NCBI RefSeq assembly: GCF_003176895.1
Contig: NZ_QGTD01000008.1
Location: forward strand, 682,001 to 746,000
Reading direction: 5' to 3'
DNA: 64,000 nucleotides
From: Gracilibacillus dipsosauri
Lineage (GTDB): Bacteria; Bacillota; Bacilli; Bacillales; Amphibacillaceae
The position numbers were made by a program, and so were the translations under genes. Under the pieces are notes generated by a model that searched no databases, was not told where the DNA came from, and saw only the letters and a program-made list of their open reading frames with translations. This document shows, piece by piece, positions 38,042 through 47,798 of this stretch; the stretch's first letter is position 1; each line of letters begins with the position of its first letter.

Positions 38042-40071
38042 GCTACATTCACCACTCCGATGCTTTTTATTTCCGCTGTTGGCTCGATTTCGTTATAGGA
38101 AAGCACAATCACCTGTGGGAAAAATCGATCCAATAATTGCTTCATATACATTCTTATAGTAGGAGAACATAGAATAATAGGATTTTCTTCCTGAAGTGAC
38201 ATAACTTCCACATTTTCAGAAACAGACTGGATAACTTGCTGTTGCGTATCAGGATCCATTGCTAAATAACTTCCATGTTCTGTTTGCTGGATATGTTCTG
38301 CGATCACTTTCTCTACCTCACCAGCTACAGTAATAACTTTTAGTTCATTTCTACCTTGTAGCAAATCAGCGGTAATTTGGGCGGAAAGAGATTGTCTAGC
38401 ATATTCAGTTAGTAAATCTGTATCCTTTGTCATTTTTCCAAAATCCGCTAATGTCTCAAAAATAACAGGTAAGTTCTTAATCGAAACATTTTCTCTCAAT
38501 AACTTAGCTAATACCTTTTGTACATCTCCAACTGCGAGCGGTTCTGGTGTAACCTCCTCCACTAATATTGGATAACTCTCCTTTAGATGATCGACCAATT
38601 GCTTTGTCTCTTGGCGACCAAGAAGTTGGTGAGCATTGCGCTTAATAATTTCCGTAATATGTGTGGAAACGACAGAAGGTGGGTCCACTACTGTATATCC
38701 AGACAATTCGGCATCATCCTTTGTTTCTTCTGTAATCCACTTTGCTGGAAGTCCAAAGGCAGGTTCAGTTGTTTCGATTCCATCTAGCTCATCATCCTCA
38801 ATCCCTGGACTCATTGCTAAGAAATGATCTAGTAACAATTCACCACTTGCCACTTCATTTCCCTTTATTTTTAACCGGTATTCATTTGGGTTTAATTGAA
38901 TATTGTCTCGTATTCTGACAACAGGGATAACCAGTCCTAGTTCAATAGCAAGTTGCCTTCTAATCATGACAATTCGATCTAGTAAATCCCCACCTTGATT
39001 GGAATCTGCCAATGGGATTAAACCATACCCAAATTCAAATTCAATTGGGTCCATGTTAATCAGACCTACAACATTTTCAGGTGCTTTCATTTCTTCAGAT
39101 TCCGTTTCATCTACCTCTGATTCGGTAACATTCGCTTCTTGTTTAGCTTTTTTAGATATCATATAAGCAGTACCAATTAATACTATCGCAATAAGGGTTG
39201 TTAAGAAGGGGTTAATTGGTGTTAGTCCTAGTAAGAAAATAGTACCCCCCGCAATATAAAGCAAGTTAGGATAACGTAACAATTGTTGACTAACATCCGC
39301 ACTCAAATTACCATCAGAGGCTGCTCTTGTTACTACAATACCAGTCGCAGTTGAAATCAATAATGCAGGTATTTGACTGACCAAGCCATCTCCCACTGTT
39401 AATCGCATATACACATCGATCGCTTCATTAAAGCTTAATTCTAATTGCATCATACCGATGATTAAACCAAAAATAATATTAATTAGAACAATAATAATAC
39501 CAGCAATAGCGTCACCTTTGACGAATTTACTCGCACCGTCCATTGCTCCATGAAAATCTGCCTCTTGTTCAATTTTTTCTCTTCGTTCTTTAGCTTGCTG
39601 TTCATTAATCATACCGGCATTTAAATCTGCATCTATACTCATCTGTTTTCCTGGCATTGCATCTAATGTAAAACGTGCCGCAACCTCAGATACACGCTCA
39701 CTACCCTTAGTAATAACTAGAAATTGAATAATAACTAGAATAATAAAAACAACAAATCCTACTAATGGGTTATCACCAATAACAAATGTTCCAAATGTAT
39801 CCACAACATTTCCTGCATCCGCTTCAGATAAAATGGACCTCGTTGTGGAAACATTTAATCCTAGTCGGAACAATGTTAACAATAATAGCAATGACGGGAA
39901 TACCGAAAATTGTAAAGTGTCAACCGTATTCATTGAAACAAGGATAACGATTAATGCTAGAGATATATTTGTTAAAATTAATATACTTAATAACCACCCT
40001 GGTAATGGTATAACTAACATAATAATGATGAGAATAACACCTAGTAAAACGGAAAAATCTCTAGCTTTCAT
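38038..40071 (-). CDS. flhA: Flagellar export gate protein FlhA
   Basis: Nonameric export-gate component with about eight membrane helices and a large cytoplasmic docking ring. The 677-aa protein shows the FHIPEP-family region TRSILSEADAGNVVDTFG and DAMPGKQMSIDADLNAGMI between helices. The start at 40071 follows AAAGGAGTTG; the TTG at 40080 is too close to that site. Confidence 0.97.
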   Translation of the reverse strand: MKARDFSVLLGVILIIIMLVIPLPGWLLSILILTNISLALIVILVSMNTVDTLQFSVFPSLLLLLTLFRLGLNVSTTRSILSEADAGNVVDTFGTFVIGDNPLVGFVVFIILVIIQFLVITKGSERVSEVAARFTLDAMPGKQMSIDADLNAGMINEQQAKERREKIEQEADFHGAMDGASKFVKGDAIAGIIIVLINIIFGLIIGMMQLELSFNEAIDVYMRLTVGDGLVSQIPALLISTATGIVVTRAASDGNLSADVSQQLLRYPNLLYIAGGTIFLLGLTPINPFLTTLIAIVLIGTAYMISKKAKQEANVTESEVDETESEEMKAPENVVGLINMDPIEFEFGYGLIPLADSNQGGDLLDRIVMIRRQLAIELGLVIPVVRIRDNIQLNPNEYRLKIKGNEVASGELLLDHFLAMSPGIEDDELDGIETTEPAFGLPAKWITEETKDDAELSGYTVVDPPSVVSTHITEIIKRNAHQLLGRQETKQLVDHLKESYPILVEEVTPEPLAVGDVQKVLAKLLRENVSIKNLPVIFETLADFGKMTKDTDLLTEYARQSLSAQITADLLQGRNELKVITVAGEVEKVIAEHIQQTEHGSYLAMDPDTQQQVIQSVSENVEVMSLQEENPIILCSPTIRMYMKQLLDRFFPQVIVLSYNEIEPTAEIKSIGVVNVA

Positions 40072-40110
40072 GTCATACAACTCCTTTAAGCTTACAAAAC
40101 ATAAACATGG

Positions 40111-41187
40111 TTAAATTTTCTTCTGAACTCGATATACATAGGCAAGTATTTCAGCCACTGCCTGAAAATACGCTTCATCTATTATCTCGCCTATTTCAGT
40201 TTGACTATATAATGCTCTTGCTAGAGGCCGATTTTCTACCATGACAATCCGGTGATTACTAGCAATCTCTTTAATTTTCATTGCAACAAAATCAACACCT
40301 TTAGCAACAACATACGGAGCGTCTGCCTTCGATTCGTCATATTTTAATGCAATCGCATAATGAGTTGGGTTTGTAATAATGACATCTGCTTCAGGAACTT
40401 GACTCATCATCCGTTGCATAGCCATCTGCCTTTGTTTTTCCTTTATTTTTGACTTAATTAAAGGATCCCCTTCTATATTTTTGTACTCATCCTTCACATC
40501 ATCTTTTGACATTTTATTTTGTTTCTCAAAATCGAAACGTTGATAGGCATAATCAAAAACCGATACGATTAATAGACCTATAGCGGCAGCAATCCCCATT
40601 TGAATAGTCATACTTCCAAAAAAGGCTAACGCACCATGTACATCCTTATCAACAAGCATTAGCATTTCATCCTTGTTTATCCAGATGATCGCAAAGGTAA
40701 TAGCCCCAACAACTAAAATCTTTAATAAAGACTTCACTAATTCCACTAGAGCACGTACGGAAAAAATTCTTTTTGCACCTTGAATTGGATCAATCTTACT
40801 TAGCTTCATTTTCAACGGTTCTGTTGTAAACAAAAAGCCAACTTGTAAGAAATTAGAAGCTAATCCTGCCACAATAGCAATAAGTAGAATTGGTGCAATG
40901 GTTAAGGCAATCTGCCATCCGAAATCTAAAAAGATTTCAAAAACTTGATCTTCCGTAACTTCTAAATGGATATATTCCGTGAATGATTTGCTATACATAT
41001 CTGTCATCATTGTTTTAAAACTATTACCAGTTACAAATAGTACAATAAAAACTAAAAATAATAGAATAGCAGTATTCACATCTTGGCTTTTTGCCACTTG
41101 TCCTTTCTTTCTAGCATCTTGACGCTTTTTTGGAGTTGCTTTTTCGGTTTTTTCTCCAGCAAAATACTGCAGATTAAGTTTTAACAT
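40111..41187 (-). CDS. flhB: Flagellar export gate protein FlhB
   Basis: Controls substrate switching from rod/hook to filament. The 358-aa protein has four membrane helices and a cytoplasmic domain with the autocleavage motif NPTH (in DVIITNPTHYAIALKYD). The opening LQYFAGEKTEKATPKKR is typical. I start at the ATG at 41187, after GGAGGTG, because the TTG six codons earlier begins within that site. Confidence 0.97.
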   Translation of the reverse strand: MLKLNLQYFAGEKTEKATPKKRQDARKKGQVAKSQDVNTAILLFLVFIVLFVTGNSFKTMMTDMYSKSFTEYIHLEVTEDQVFEIFLDFGWQIALTIAPILLIAIVAGLASNFLQVGFLFTTEPLKMKLSKIDPIQGAKRIFSVRALVELVKSLLKILVVGAITFAIIWINKDEMLMLVDKDVHGALAFFGSMTIQMGIAAAIGLLIVSVFDYAYQRFDFEKQNKMSKDDVKDEYKNIEGDPLIKSKIKEKQRQMAMQRMMSQVPEADVIITNPTHYAIALKYDESKADAPYVVAKGVDFVAMKIKEIASNHRIVMVENRPLARALYSQTEIGEIIDEAYFQAVAEILAYVYRVQKKI

Positions 41188-41191
41188 TTTG

Positions 41192-41962
41192 TTAAGCACC
41201 TCCAAATAAATGAATCAATCCTTCCATTGTGTCAAGGGTCAAGGAGAACAACTGTTGTACCATGGCAATATAAAAAGGAATAAACATGAACAACACTAGA
41301 AAAGATACGAGTATTTTTAAAGGTAATCCAACAACAAATACATTCAATTGAGGGACTGTTCTTGCAATTATTCCTAATGCTACGTCTACAAGAAATAAGC
41401 AACCGACAATAGGAATGGATAGTTGAAAAGCAATTAAAAACATTTTACTAAAAGTTAATAAAATAAAATCAAGGTTGCTAAATGAAAAAAATTGATCCAA
41501 AGGAATAACTTCAAAACTATATACTAAGCCATTAAGGAGTAAATGGTGACCATCTACTACTAAGGTAAAGAGAATGGCGATAGTATAGAAATACTGCCCT
41601 ATTAACGGACTTTGTGCTCCTGTTTGAGGATCGACGACATTCGCAATTGCAAACCCCATTTGAAAATCGATAAATCCACCAGCTATTTGTATTGCAGCCA
41701 AAATGATATATGCGATTAGTCCTAAAAGTAACCCGATGATCGCTTCTTTTATAATAAGCAACACATATTGGTCATCAAAAGCTAGTTTTGGTGTTGGTAT
41801 AGTATACAGCATGATCCATGCTAAAAAGATTCCCATTCCGATCTTTAAAGGTAAAGGAACATTACGATAAGAGAATACCGGGATGGTAACGAAAAAAGCT
41901 ATTATTCTAACTAATATTAAGATAAATGCAGGCAAGATATTGATGTCTATTAATTCAAACAT
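41192..41962 (-). CDS. fliR: Flagellar export gate protein FliR
   Basis: Component of the FliP5-Q4-R1 export channel. The 256-aa membrane protein has the family's KIGMGIFLAW and GFAIANVVDPQTGAQSPLIGQ segments, with multiple hydrophobic helices. It lies 3 bp after fliQ. Confidence 0.96.
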   Translation of the reverse strand: MFELIDINILPAFILILVRIIAFFVTIPVFSYRNVPLPLKIGMGIFLAWIMLYTIPTPKLAFDDQYVLLIIKEAIIGLLLGLIAYIILAAIQIAGGFIDFQMGFAIANVVDPQTGAQSPLIGQYFYTIAILFTLVVDGHHLLLNGLVYSFEVIPLDQFFSFSNLDFILLTFSKMFLIAFQLSIPIVGCLFLVDVALGIIARTVPQLNVFVVGLPLKILVSFLVLFMFIPFYIAMVQQLFSLTLDTMEGLIHLFGGA

Positions 41963-41965
41963 AGG

Positions 41966-42235
41966 CTATCCTACAAACTGATTTAGATTTTGAAATAAAT
42001 TAGCAGCAAATTCCACCATTGTTGACAGCATCCATGGTCCAAAAATCACTAATCCAACTAAAACCGCAACAATTTTTGGGATAAAGGCTAATGTTTGTTC
42101 TTGAATTTGCGTTGTTGCTTGAAAAATACTAACAAGTAGTCCTACTGCCAATGCTAATATTAATAATGGTCCTGTTACCATTAAAATGGTATAAATCCCT
42201 TGCTCTGCTAATGATATTACAAATTCACCACTCAC
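41966..42235 (-). CDS. fliQ: Flagellar export gate protein FliQ
   Basis: Small gate subunit with two membrane helices. The 89-aa protein has LLILALAVGLLVSIFQATTQ and QEQTLAFIPKI, the usual FliQ hallmarks. It starts with GTG at 42235 after AAAGGAAG. Confidence 0.96.
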   Translation of the reverse strand: MSGEFVISLAEQGIYTILMVTGPLLILALAVGLLVSIFQATTQIQEQTLAFIPKIVAVLVGLVIFGPWMLSTMVEFAANLFQNLNQFVG

Positions 42236-42253
42236 TCGTAACTTCCTTTCTTA

Positions 42254-42931
42254 TCATAATGGCAAAAACCCATCCAATAAAGAATGCGTAATTAAGTACC
42301 ACCCGTCCACTAAAACAAAAAGTAAAATTTTAAATGGTAATGAAATCATTACTGGTGGTAACATCATCATACCCATGGACATCAAAACACTTGCCACTGC
42401 CATATCAATTACTAAAAATGGAACAAAGATCATAAATCCCATTTGGAAGGCTGTTTTTAATTCACTAATAGCAAATGCTGGTACAAGTGTTGTAAGTGGT
42501 ATATCCTCAACCGATTCTGGTTCTTCAATCGATGCATAATTCATAAAAAGAGCCAAATCCTTTTGTCTTGTATGCTTTGCCATAAACTCTTTTACTGGAG
42601 CACTAGCATTATCATAGGCTTCTTCCAGTGATATTTCTTCATTGAAAAGAGGCTGCAATGCTTGCTCATTAACCTCCTGAAAGGTTGGGGCCATAATAAA
42701 AAAAGTCATAAACAAGGCTAAACCAATCAAAATTTGATTTGGAGGCATTTGCTGAGTCGCCAATGATGTTCTCACAAAGGATAGTACGATAATGATTCTA
42801 GTAAAACAGGTCATTAAGATTAGAATGCTCGGTGCTAACGATAATACGGTAAGAAGCAAAAGCAATCTTACAGAAGTTGAAATATTTTGTGGATCCGTAC
42901 CTGAGAAAACATCAATTAAACTAATTATCAT
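42254..42931 (-). CDS. fliP: Flagellar export gate protein FliP
   Basis: Core subunit of the export channel. The 225-aa protein has an N-terminal hydrophobic segment, TCFTRIIIVLSFVRTSLATQ, PPNQILIGLALFMTFF, and the C-terminal MGMMMLPPVMISLPFKILLF. Its start overlaps the end of fliO/Z by 11 bp. Confidence 0.97.
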   Translation of the reverse strand: MIISLIDVFSGTDPQNISTSVRLLLLLTVLSLAPSILILMTCFTRIIIVLSFVRTSLATQQMPPNQILIGLALFMTFFIMAPTFQEVNEQALQPLFNEEISLEEAYDNASAPVKEFMAKHTRQKDLALFMNYASIEEPESVEDIPLTTLVPAFAISELKTAFQMGFMIFVPFLVIDMAVASVLMSMGMMMLPPVMISLPFKILLFVLVDGWYLITHSLLDGFLPL

Positions 42932-43586
42932 GATGCTTCTTTATCTTTCTCATTTTTTGCAATATTTGCTTTCTTCCTTCTTTCATCGTAGTAAGCTCCT
43001 TCTTAAATAATTGACCAAATTCTTTACTAGCTTGACTCTCAACCCTGTTTTGCTTTACACTTTTGTCTTTTATCCATGGCATAAAATCCATCGATTTATT
43101 GCCTTCATTCTCATTCTTTTTTAATTGCTCCATTGTCTCCTCATCCGTAATTTCTAATAGTAACTCGATATTGTCGCCTACCCCTATGACATAATATCTA
43201 TCACCAATACGGATGGTTTGGAGGGATTTGTTTGCCCCGACAGAAATCCCACCATAGTTCTCTATAATACCTTGCTTTCCTAAATATTTATTTTTATTTT
43301 TTAAAAACTTTGAAATGAAGATTATTAAAGCAATGATGACACCAAGCGCTAATACTAGCCTTAATAAACTAATGATAAAATTTGGTGACTCTACTTCCGT
43401 TTGCTCGACTTCAGTAGACTCATTTGTCTTTGTTTCTTGTTTTTCCTTCTCTTGATTTTCCTTTTCTTGATTTTGATTAAAGTATTCCTCCACACTTTGT
43501 GAAGCATAGGTAGTGATGGAGGATGTTAAGAAAAGAGCACAGATCAAGATAGAGAGAATAACTCCTTTGCGGTTAATTGTCACCAC
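42921..43586 (-). CDS. fliZ: Flagellar biosynthesis protein FliO/FliZ
   Basis: Single-pass protein that helps FliP assembly. It has a signal peptide (about 1-28, ending near TYASQ), a glutamate-rich stretch, one membrane helix (about 70-90, FIISLLRLVLALGVIIALII), and a FliO-type domain (VGANKSLQTIRIGDRYYVIGV). The reading frame offers GTG at 43586 and 43583, but both overlap AGAGGTGG, the only ribosome site. The codon with normal spacing is an ATT at 43577. I report the GTG but regard AUU initiation as possible. B. subtilis calls this fliZ. Confidence 0.9.
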   Translation of the reverse strand: MVTINRKGVILSILICALFLTSSITTYASQSVEEYFNQNQEKENQEKEKQETKTNESTEVEQTEVESPNFIISLLRLVLALGVIIALIIFISKFLKNKNKYLGKQGIIENYGGISVGANKSLQTIRIGDRYYVIGVGDNIELLLEITDEETMEQLKKNENEGNKSMDFMPWIKDKSVKQNRVESQASKEFGQLFKKELTTMKEGRKQILQKMRKIKKHHDN

Positions 43587-43590
43587 CTCT

Positions 43591-43953
43591 TTAACCTATT
43601 ACTTTCGAAATTGCCTCAATGACACGATCTGCTTGAAATGGCTTTACAATAAAATCTCGTGCACCAGCTTGAATAGCATCTATTACCATTGCTTGCTGTC
43701 CCATTGCTGAGCACATAATAATATTTGCCTCACTGTCTTTTCCCTTTATTTCCTTTAATGCCGCAATCCCATCCATCTCAGGCATCGTAATATCCATTGT
43801 CACTAAATCTGGTTTTAATTCATCATATTTTTCCACCGCTTCTACGCCATCTTGTGCTTCCCCAACAACTTCGTATCCGTTTTTCGTTAAAATATCTTTA
43901 ACCATCATTCTCATGAAAGCAGCATCATCTACTATTAATACACGTTTTGACAT
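43591..43953 (-). CDS. cheY: Chemotaxis response regulator CheY
   Basis: Single receiver domain; in Bacillus CheY-P binding to the switch promotes smooth swimming. The 120-aa protein has VDD (8-10), phosphorylation site D54 in VTMDITMPEMDG, and the conserved K in IVKPFQ. The start at 43953 follows AGAGAGG by ten bases; the TTG three codons earlier is too close. Confidence 0.97.
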   Translation of the reverse strand: MSKRVLIVDDAAFMRMMVKDILTKNGYEVVGEAQDGVEAVEKYDELKPDLVTMDITMPEMDGIAALKEIKGKDSEANIIMCSAMGQQAMVIDAIQAGARDFIVKPFQADRVIEAISKVIG

Positions 43954-43979
43954 CTCACTCAATCCTCTCTAAAATCAAA

Positions 43980-45137
43980 TTATTTAAGTTGTTTAATTCG
44001 AGCTTCTTTACTCACAATATCTGTTACTCTAACTCCGAAATTCTCATCAATTACGACAACTTCCCCTTGAGCAATTAGTTTATGATTAACTAATATATCT
44101 ACAGGTTCCCCTGCTAATTTATCTAATTCCAAAATAGACCCAGAGGTAAGTTCAAGTATTTCTTTGACGTTTCGCTTCGTTCTACCAAGCTCTACAGTGA
44201 CCTGTAATGGTATATCCAGCAATAAATCTAAGTTTCTTCTCTCTTCCTTTGGTAATGGTAAATCTTCAAAGTCTGAGAAGGAGGCTGATTGAACTTCTGC
44301 TTTACTATTACTATTTGTCCCCATTTTTCTTGGTTCAGTCGGTTGTTCTACTGTACCTACAGAACTATACGATTGACTATGATTCTCATTTTCTTTTACA
44401 GGTTCTTTTCCTTCATCTATCACTTGTTCCTCTTCGGATGCATTCAAAAGACTATCCACCAGCTCTTTACCGAACGAAATTGGCAATAACTGCATAATTT
44501 TCGAATCAATTAAATGACCAACCTTTAATTGGAAAGAGACTTTTATCACAACATCATTATCTTCTTTTAAATATTTGTTAGCTTCTTCCTCTGTGACATC
44601 CATAATTGATATGGTTGGAGGAGAAATATCTACTTTTTTATGGAAAATAGTGGACATACTCGTCGCCGATGTGCCCATCATTTGATTCATTGCTTCTTGG
44701 ACTGCGCTTAAGTGTATATCATTTAACTCATTATCTGCGGCCTCTCCCGTACCTCCTAGCATCAAGTCAGCAATCACTGCTGCATCCTTTGATTCGAGCA
44801 TAAATAAATTAGCTCCACTGAATCCCTCTGTATATCTTACCTCCACACCAACATAAGGCACAGGGAATTCTTCCTCTAATAATCCTTTTTCAATAACCGA
44901 AATGGTAGGTGTAGTAATTTCTACTTTCTGATTCAAAAGAGTAGATAATGCGGTAGCAGAGCTACCAAAGGATATATTCCCAATCTCACCTAAAGCATCC
45001 TTTTCTAATGAGGAAAGATATTCGTTAGAGGAAGGAGTATTAGTGTCATTAGTATGGTTTGTGTTCTCATCTTGATCATCACTACCATTTAATAGTGCAT
45101 CGATTTCATCTTGTGATAACATTCCGTCATTCATCAT
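43980..45137 (-). CDS. fliY: Flagellar switch protein FliY
   Basis: Switch protein that combines a CheC-like CheY-P phosphatase with a FliN-like domain. The 385-aa protein has the N-terminal CheY-binding peptide LSQDEIDALLNG, CheC-type helices (LGEIGNISFGSSATALSTLL; AVQEAMNQMMGTSATSMS), a variable linker, and a C-terminal FliN domain (LDIPLQVTVELGRTKRNVKEIL). It overlaps fliM by 11 bp. Confidence 0.97.
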   Translation of the reverse strand: MMNDGMLSQDEIDALLNGSDDQDENTNHTNDTNTPSSNEYLSSLEKDALGEIGNISFGSSATALSTLLNQKVEITTPTISVIEKGLLEEEFPVPYVGVEVRYTEGFSGANLFMLESKDAAVIADLMLGGTGEAADNELNDIHLSAVQEAMNQMMGTSATSMSTIFHKKVDISPPTISIMDVTEEEANKYLKEDNDVVIKVSFQLKVGHLIDSKIMQLLPISFGKELVDSLLNASEEEQVIDEGKEPVKENENHSQSYSSVGTVEQPTEPRKMGTNSNSKAEVQSASFSDFEDLPLPKEERRNLDLLLDIPLQVTVELGRTKRNVKEILELTSGSILELDKLAGEPVDILVNHKLIAQGEVVVIDENFGVRVTDIVSKEARIKQLK

Positions 45138-46128
45138 TGAAATCCCCTCCCTTAATCTCTTCTAATATTTGAACAGCAAGTCTATTTTTCTTTTTCCCTG
45201 GCTGAACATAAAATTTAGGTACTTTATCTACTTGCAAGACCAGTGGCTGTTCAATGGATTGATTTAAAATGATGGTGTCCTTTGCACTTAAAAACATCAG
45301 CTCCTCTACAGATATTGAGCTTTTACCAAGTACGACAGATAGGTCCATTTTTGCCTTCTTAATATTTTTTGTAATTAATTCATATTCTTCTGGCTTTCTT
45401 TCCTTCGAACTCTCATTTTGCATCCAATAGTGTACGGATAGTTTAGGAATAATTGGCTCCAATACAACGTGTGGAATACAAATATTGATCATTCCACTAC
45501 TATCACCAATGGTTGTATCTAATGAAACAACCACAACCGTTTCATTTGGTGATACTAATTGTAAAAATTGTGGATTCACCTCAAAATCCTCGAGGATCGG
45601 GTCAATTTCCGTAATTGAACTCCATGCTTCTTGTAAATTATCTAATGCTTTTACAAATAATTGAGACATTAAGGTTGTTTCAATTTCGGTTAAATTCTCT
45701 ATGTTATTTACGCTTGTCCCTTTTCCACCTAGAATTCGATCAAGCATCGCATAGGCAATGTTTGGATTAAATTCAAAAATGATCCTTCCATCCAATGGGG
45801 CAACACTATAAACATTCAGAATCGTCATCGCTGGAATCGATCGAATAAATTCTTCATAAGGTATCTGATCAACTGAAGCAACCGATATATCTACATATGT
45901 ACGTAATTGAGCTGAGAAATAAGTTGATAGTAATCTTGCAAAATTATCATGAATTCTTGAGATGTTTCGAATTTGATCCTTCGAAAACCGTAATGCTCTT
46001 TTAAAATCATATACCTTTACTTTTTTATCTTTTTCCTCTTCTTTTAATTGATTAGCATCCATTTCACCAGATGATAATGCAGACAAAAGTGCATCAATTT
46101 CACTCTGGGATAATACCTCATCTGCCAT
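45127..46128 (-). CDS. fliM: Flagellar switch protein FliM
   Basis: C-ring protein that receives CheY-P. The 333-aa protein starts MADEVLSQSEIDALLSALSS, the CheY-binding peptide, then the CheC-like middle domain and the C-terminal FliN-like domain. The start at 46128 follows GGAGGTGGAAGA. Its N-terminal LSQsEIDALL peptide is shared with FliY. Confidence 0.97.
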   Translation of the reverse strand: MADEVLSQSEIDALLSALSSGEMDANQLKEEEKDKKVKVYDFKRALRFSKDQIRNISRIHDNFARLLSTYFSAQLRTYVDISVASVDQIPYEEFIRSIPAMTILNVYSVAPLDGRIIFEFNPNIAYAMLDRILGGKGTSVNNIENLTEIETTLMSQLFVKALDNLQEAWSSITEIDPILEDFEVNPQFLQLVSPNETVVVVSLDTTIGDSSGMINICIPHVVLEPIIPKLSVHYWMQNESSKERKPEEYELITKNIKKAKMDLSVVLGKSSISVEELMFLSAKDTIILNQSIEQPLVLQVDKVPKFYVQPGKKKNRLAVQILEEIKGGDFNDE

Positions 46129-46155
46129 TCTTCCACCTCCATTCCGGAGCAATTA

Positions 46156-46569
46156 TTACTGAATAACCTTGCTTGTTATTAAAACATCCGTTATTTTGCC
46201 TTCTGTCATCTTTTTACTCATTGCTGCTTGAATATTATCTTCTAATTGCGCAAGATTTTCTCTAAAGTCTTTTTCTGTTAGATCCACTGATTGTTTGATG
46301 AATTCATTCTTTACTTGAAATTCACGTTTTGCAATTTCTTCGGCACCAGCTTTACTATCAGTGATGAATTGAAACTGGATAAGAACAAAATTTCCGTCTT
46401 TTAAATCCGTTCGCATCTCCTCTGTGGTATAAGAGAACTCTACCATTTGATCAATGGTTAATTCACCACCGGTGTCTTTACTATTTAATAAGAAGTAAAG
46501 GGTAATACCACCACCAATAGTAATAAGAATTAATATGATAACTAATGATTTTACAAATTTAGGATTCAT
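46156..46569 (-). CDS. fliL: Flagellar basal body-associated protein FliL
   Basis: Single-pass membrane protein near the stator. The 137-aa protein has a membrane helix (about residues 8-27) and a periplasmic FliL domain. The ribosome site AGGTGATG lies in the end of swrD, and the genes overlap by 11 bp. Alternative starts two or three codons earlier are possible. Confidence 0.93.
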   Translation of the reverse strand: MNPKFVKSLVIILILITIGGGITLYFLLNSKDTGGELTIDQMVEFSYTTEEMRTDLKDGNFVLIQFQFITDSKAGAEEIAKREFQVKNEFIKQSVDLTEKDFRENLAQLEDNIQAAMSKKMTEGKITDVLITSKVIQ

Positions 46570-46780
46570 CTTCATCACCTATTTCTCTTTGAAGTTGATT
46601 CAAGCCAATTAATTGAAAATATTCGGTTACTAGTTTTTTTACTTCTTCCTCTGATTCCTTAACAAAGACTTTTTTTTGATTCACTAGAGTTATGGTGGTA
46701 TCAGGGAATGATTCAATTCTCTCAATATATAGAGCATTCAATGTTAGTCGGTCATTATTTAATTTCGTTAATGTAATCAT
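46559..46780 (-). CDS. swrD: SwrD, FlbD-family swarming motility protein
   Basis: The B. subtilis homologue (YlzI) is needed for enough flagellar power to swarm. The 73-aa protein fits FlbD: ITLTKLNNDRLTLNALYIER and DTTITLVNQKKVFVKES. It lies between the hook gene flgE and fliL, the same as B. subtilis. Confidence 0.93.
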   Translation of the reverse strand: MITLTKLNNDRLTLNALYIERIESFPDTTITLVNQKKVFVKESEEEVKKLVTEYFQLIGLNQLQREIGDEDES

Positions 46781-46828
46781 GCGTGTAAGAAGGTTAAGGG
46801 GTCATCACTTAACCTTCTTCCTCCCTTT

Positions 46829-47716
46829 TTATCGTTTTAAATTAACTAATTCTTGTAGAATCTCATCAGATGTTGTGATAATTCTAGTGTTTGCCTGGAA
46901 GCCACGCTGTGCTGTGATCATTTCCGTGAATTCTTCTGATAAATCAACGTTTGACATTTCCAGTGCTCCTGACACGATAGAGGCTGTTCCTTCACCCTCT
47001 GGAGCAAATAAATCCTCTAATCCATTAATATTACCTGTTCCATCATCAGTGAAGGCACCGTCATTGACCGTTGTACGATACATGTTGCCACCTACTTTTT
47101 CAAGACCACCAGGGTTAGAAAACTTGGCTAACATTATTTGACCTGCCTCCTGTGTTTGACCATTTTCGTCCACATAAGTCACCGTACCATCACTTTGAAA
47201 ACTTAGACTTTCCGCATTTTTAGGTATTTGAATTTTAGAGGAAACCACATTTCCATTTTCGTCCGTTGATTGACCAACTAAATATTGACCATTTGCATTT
47301 ACTAGATAATCGTTAGCATCAAAATACAAGTTACCCGCCCGAGAAAAATAAATATCCGAATCTCCTATATTAATAGTAGTAGCATCTTCCGCGACATCTT
47401 GTGCAAAGACAAACATTCCGTCACCTTCTAATTGTAAATCTAAAGGTCGACCTGTCGTTTGTCGGTAACCTTGCGTATGAACATTATCAATAGTTCCTAG
47501 TTGGACGCCTGTACCGACCTGAGATGGATTCATCCCCCCTCGAATATTTGTAGGTGCGCTCGCCCCGTTTATCGGTTGACTCATCATATCTTGGAAAACG
47601 GTACGTCCCTTTTTAAAACCGACAGTATTGACATTTGCAATGTTGTTCCCCACAACATCTAATTTTGTTTGAAAAGCCTTAAGTCCAGAAATTCCTGAAT
47701 ACATAGATCTTAACAT
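46829..47716 (-). CDS. flgE: Flagellar hook protein FlgE
   Basis: Structural protein of the hook. The 295-aa protein has the N-terminal rod/hook signature (MYSGISGLKAFQTKLDVVGNNIANVNTVGFK) seen over residues 5-35 and the C-terminal MSNVDLSEEFTEMITAQRGF coiled-coil region. It is FlgE/FlgG-like, and position in the operon makes it the hook gene (formerly annotated flgG in B. subtilis). The start at 47716 is favoured over the TTG at 47725. Confidence 0.94.
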   Translation of the reverse strand: MLRSMYSGISGLKAFQTKLDVVGNNIANVNTVGFKKGRTVFQDMMSQPINGASAPTNIRGGMNPSQVGTGVQLGTIDNVHTQGYRQTTGRPLDLQLEGDGMFVFAQDVAEDATTINIGDSDIYFSRAGNLYFDANDYLVNANGQYLVGQSTDENGNVVSSKIQIPKNAESLSFQSDGTVTYVDENGQTQEAGQIMLAKFSNPGGLEKVGGNMYRTTVNDGAFTDDGTGNINGLEDLFAPEGEGTASIVSGALEMSNVDLSEEFTEMITAQRGFQANTRIITTSDEILQELVNLKR

Positions 47717-47798
47717 CTCATTCAACTTCCTTTCAGATTAAAGTTTAGTAGCTACTTCATTCAGTCCATAGCTATAAGCCTCCCAGCAAGGGTCCAGC

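Noticed and set aside
44207-44497. Plus-strand frame rich in Leu/Tyr with hydrophobic segments inside fliY
   Set aside because: It lies opposite the Ser/Glu-rich linker of FliY, which gives such hydrophobic mirror translations; no start signal.
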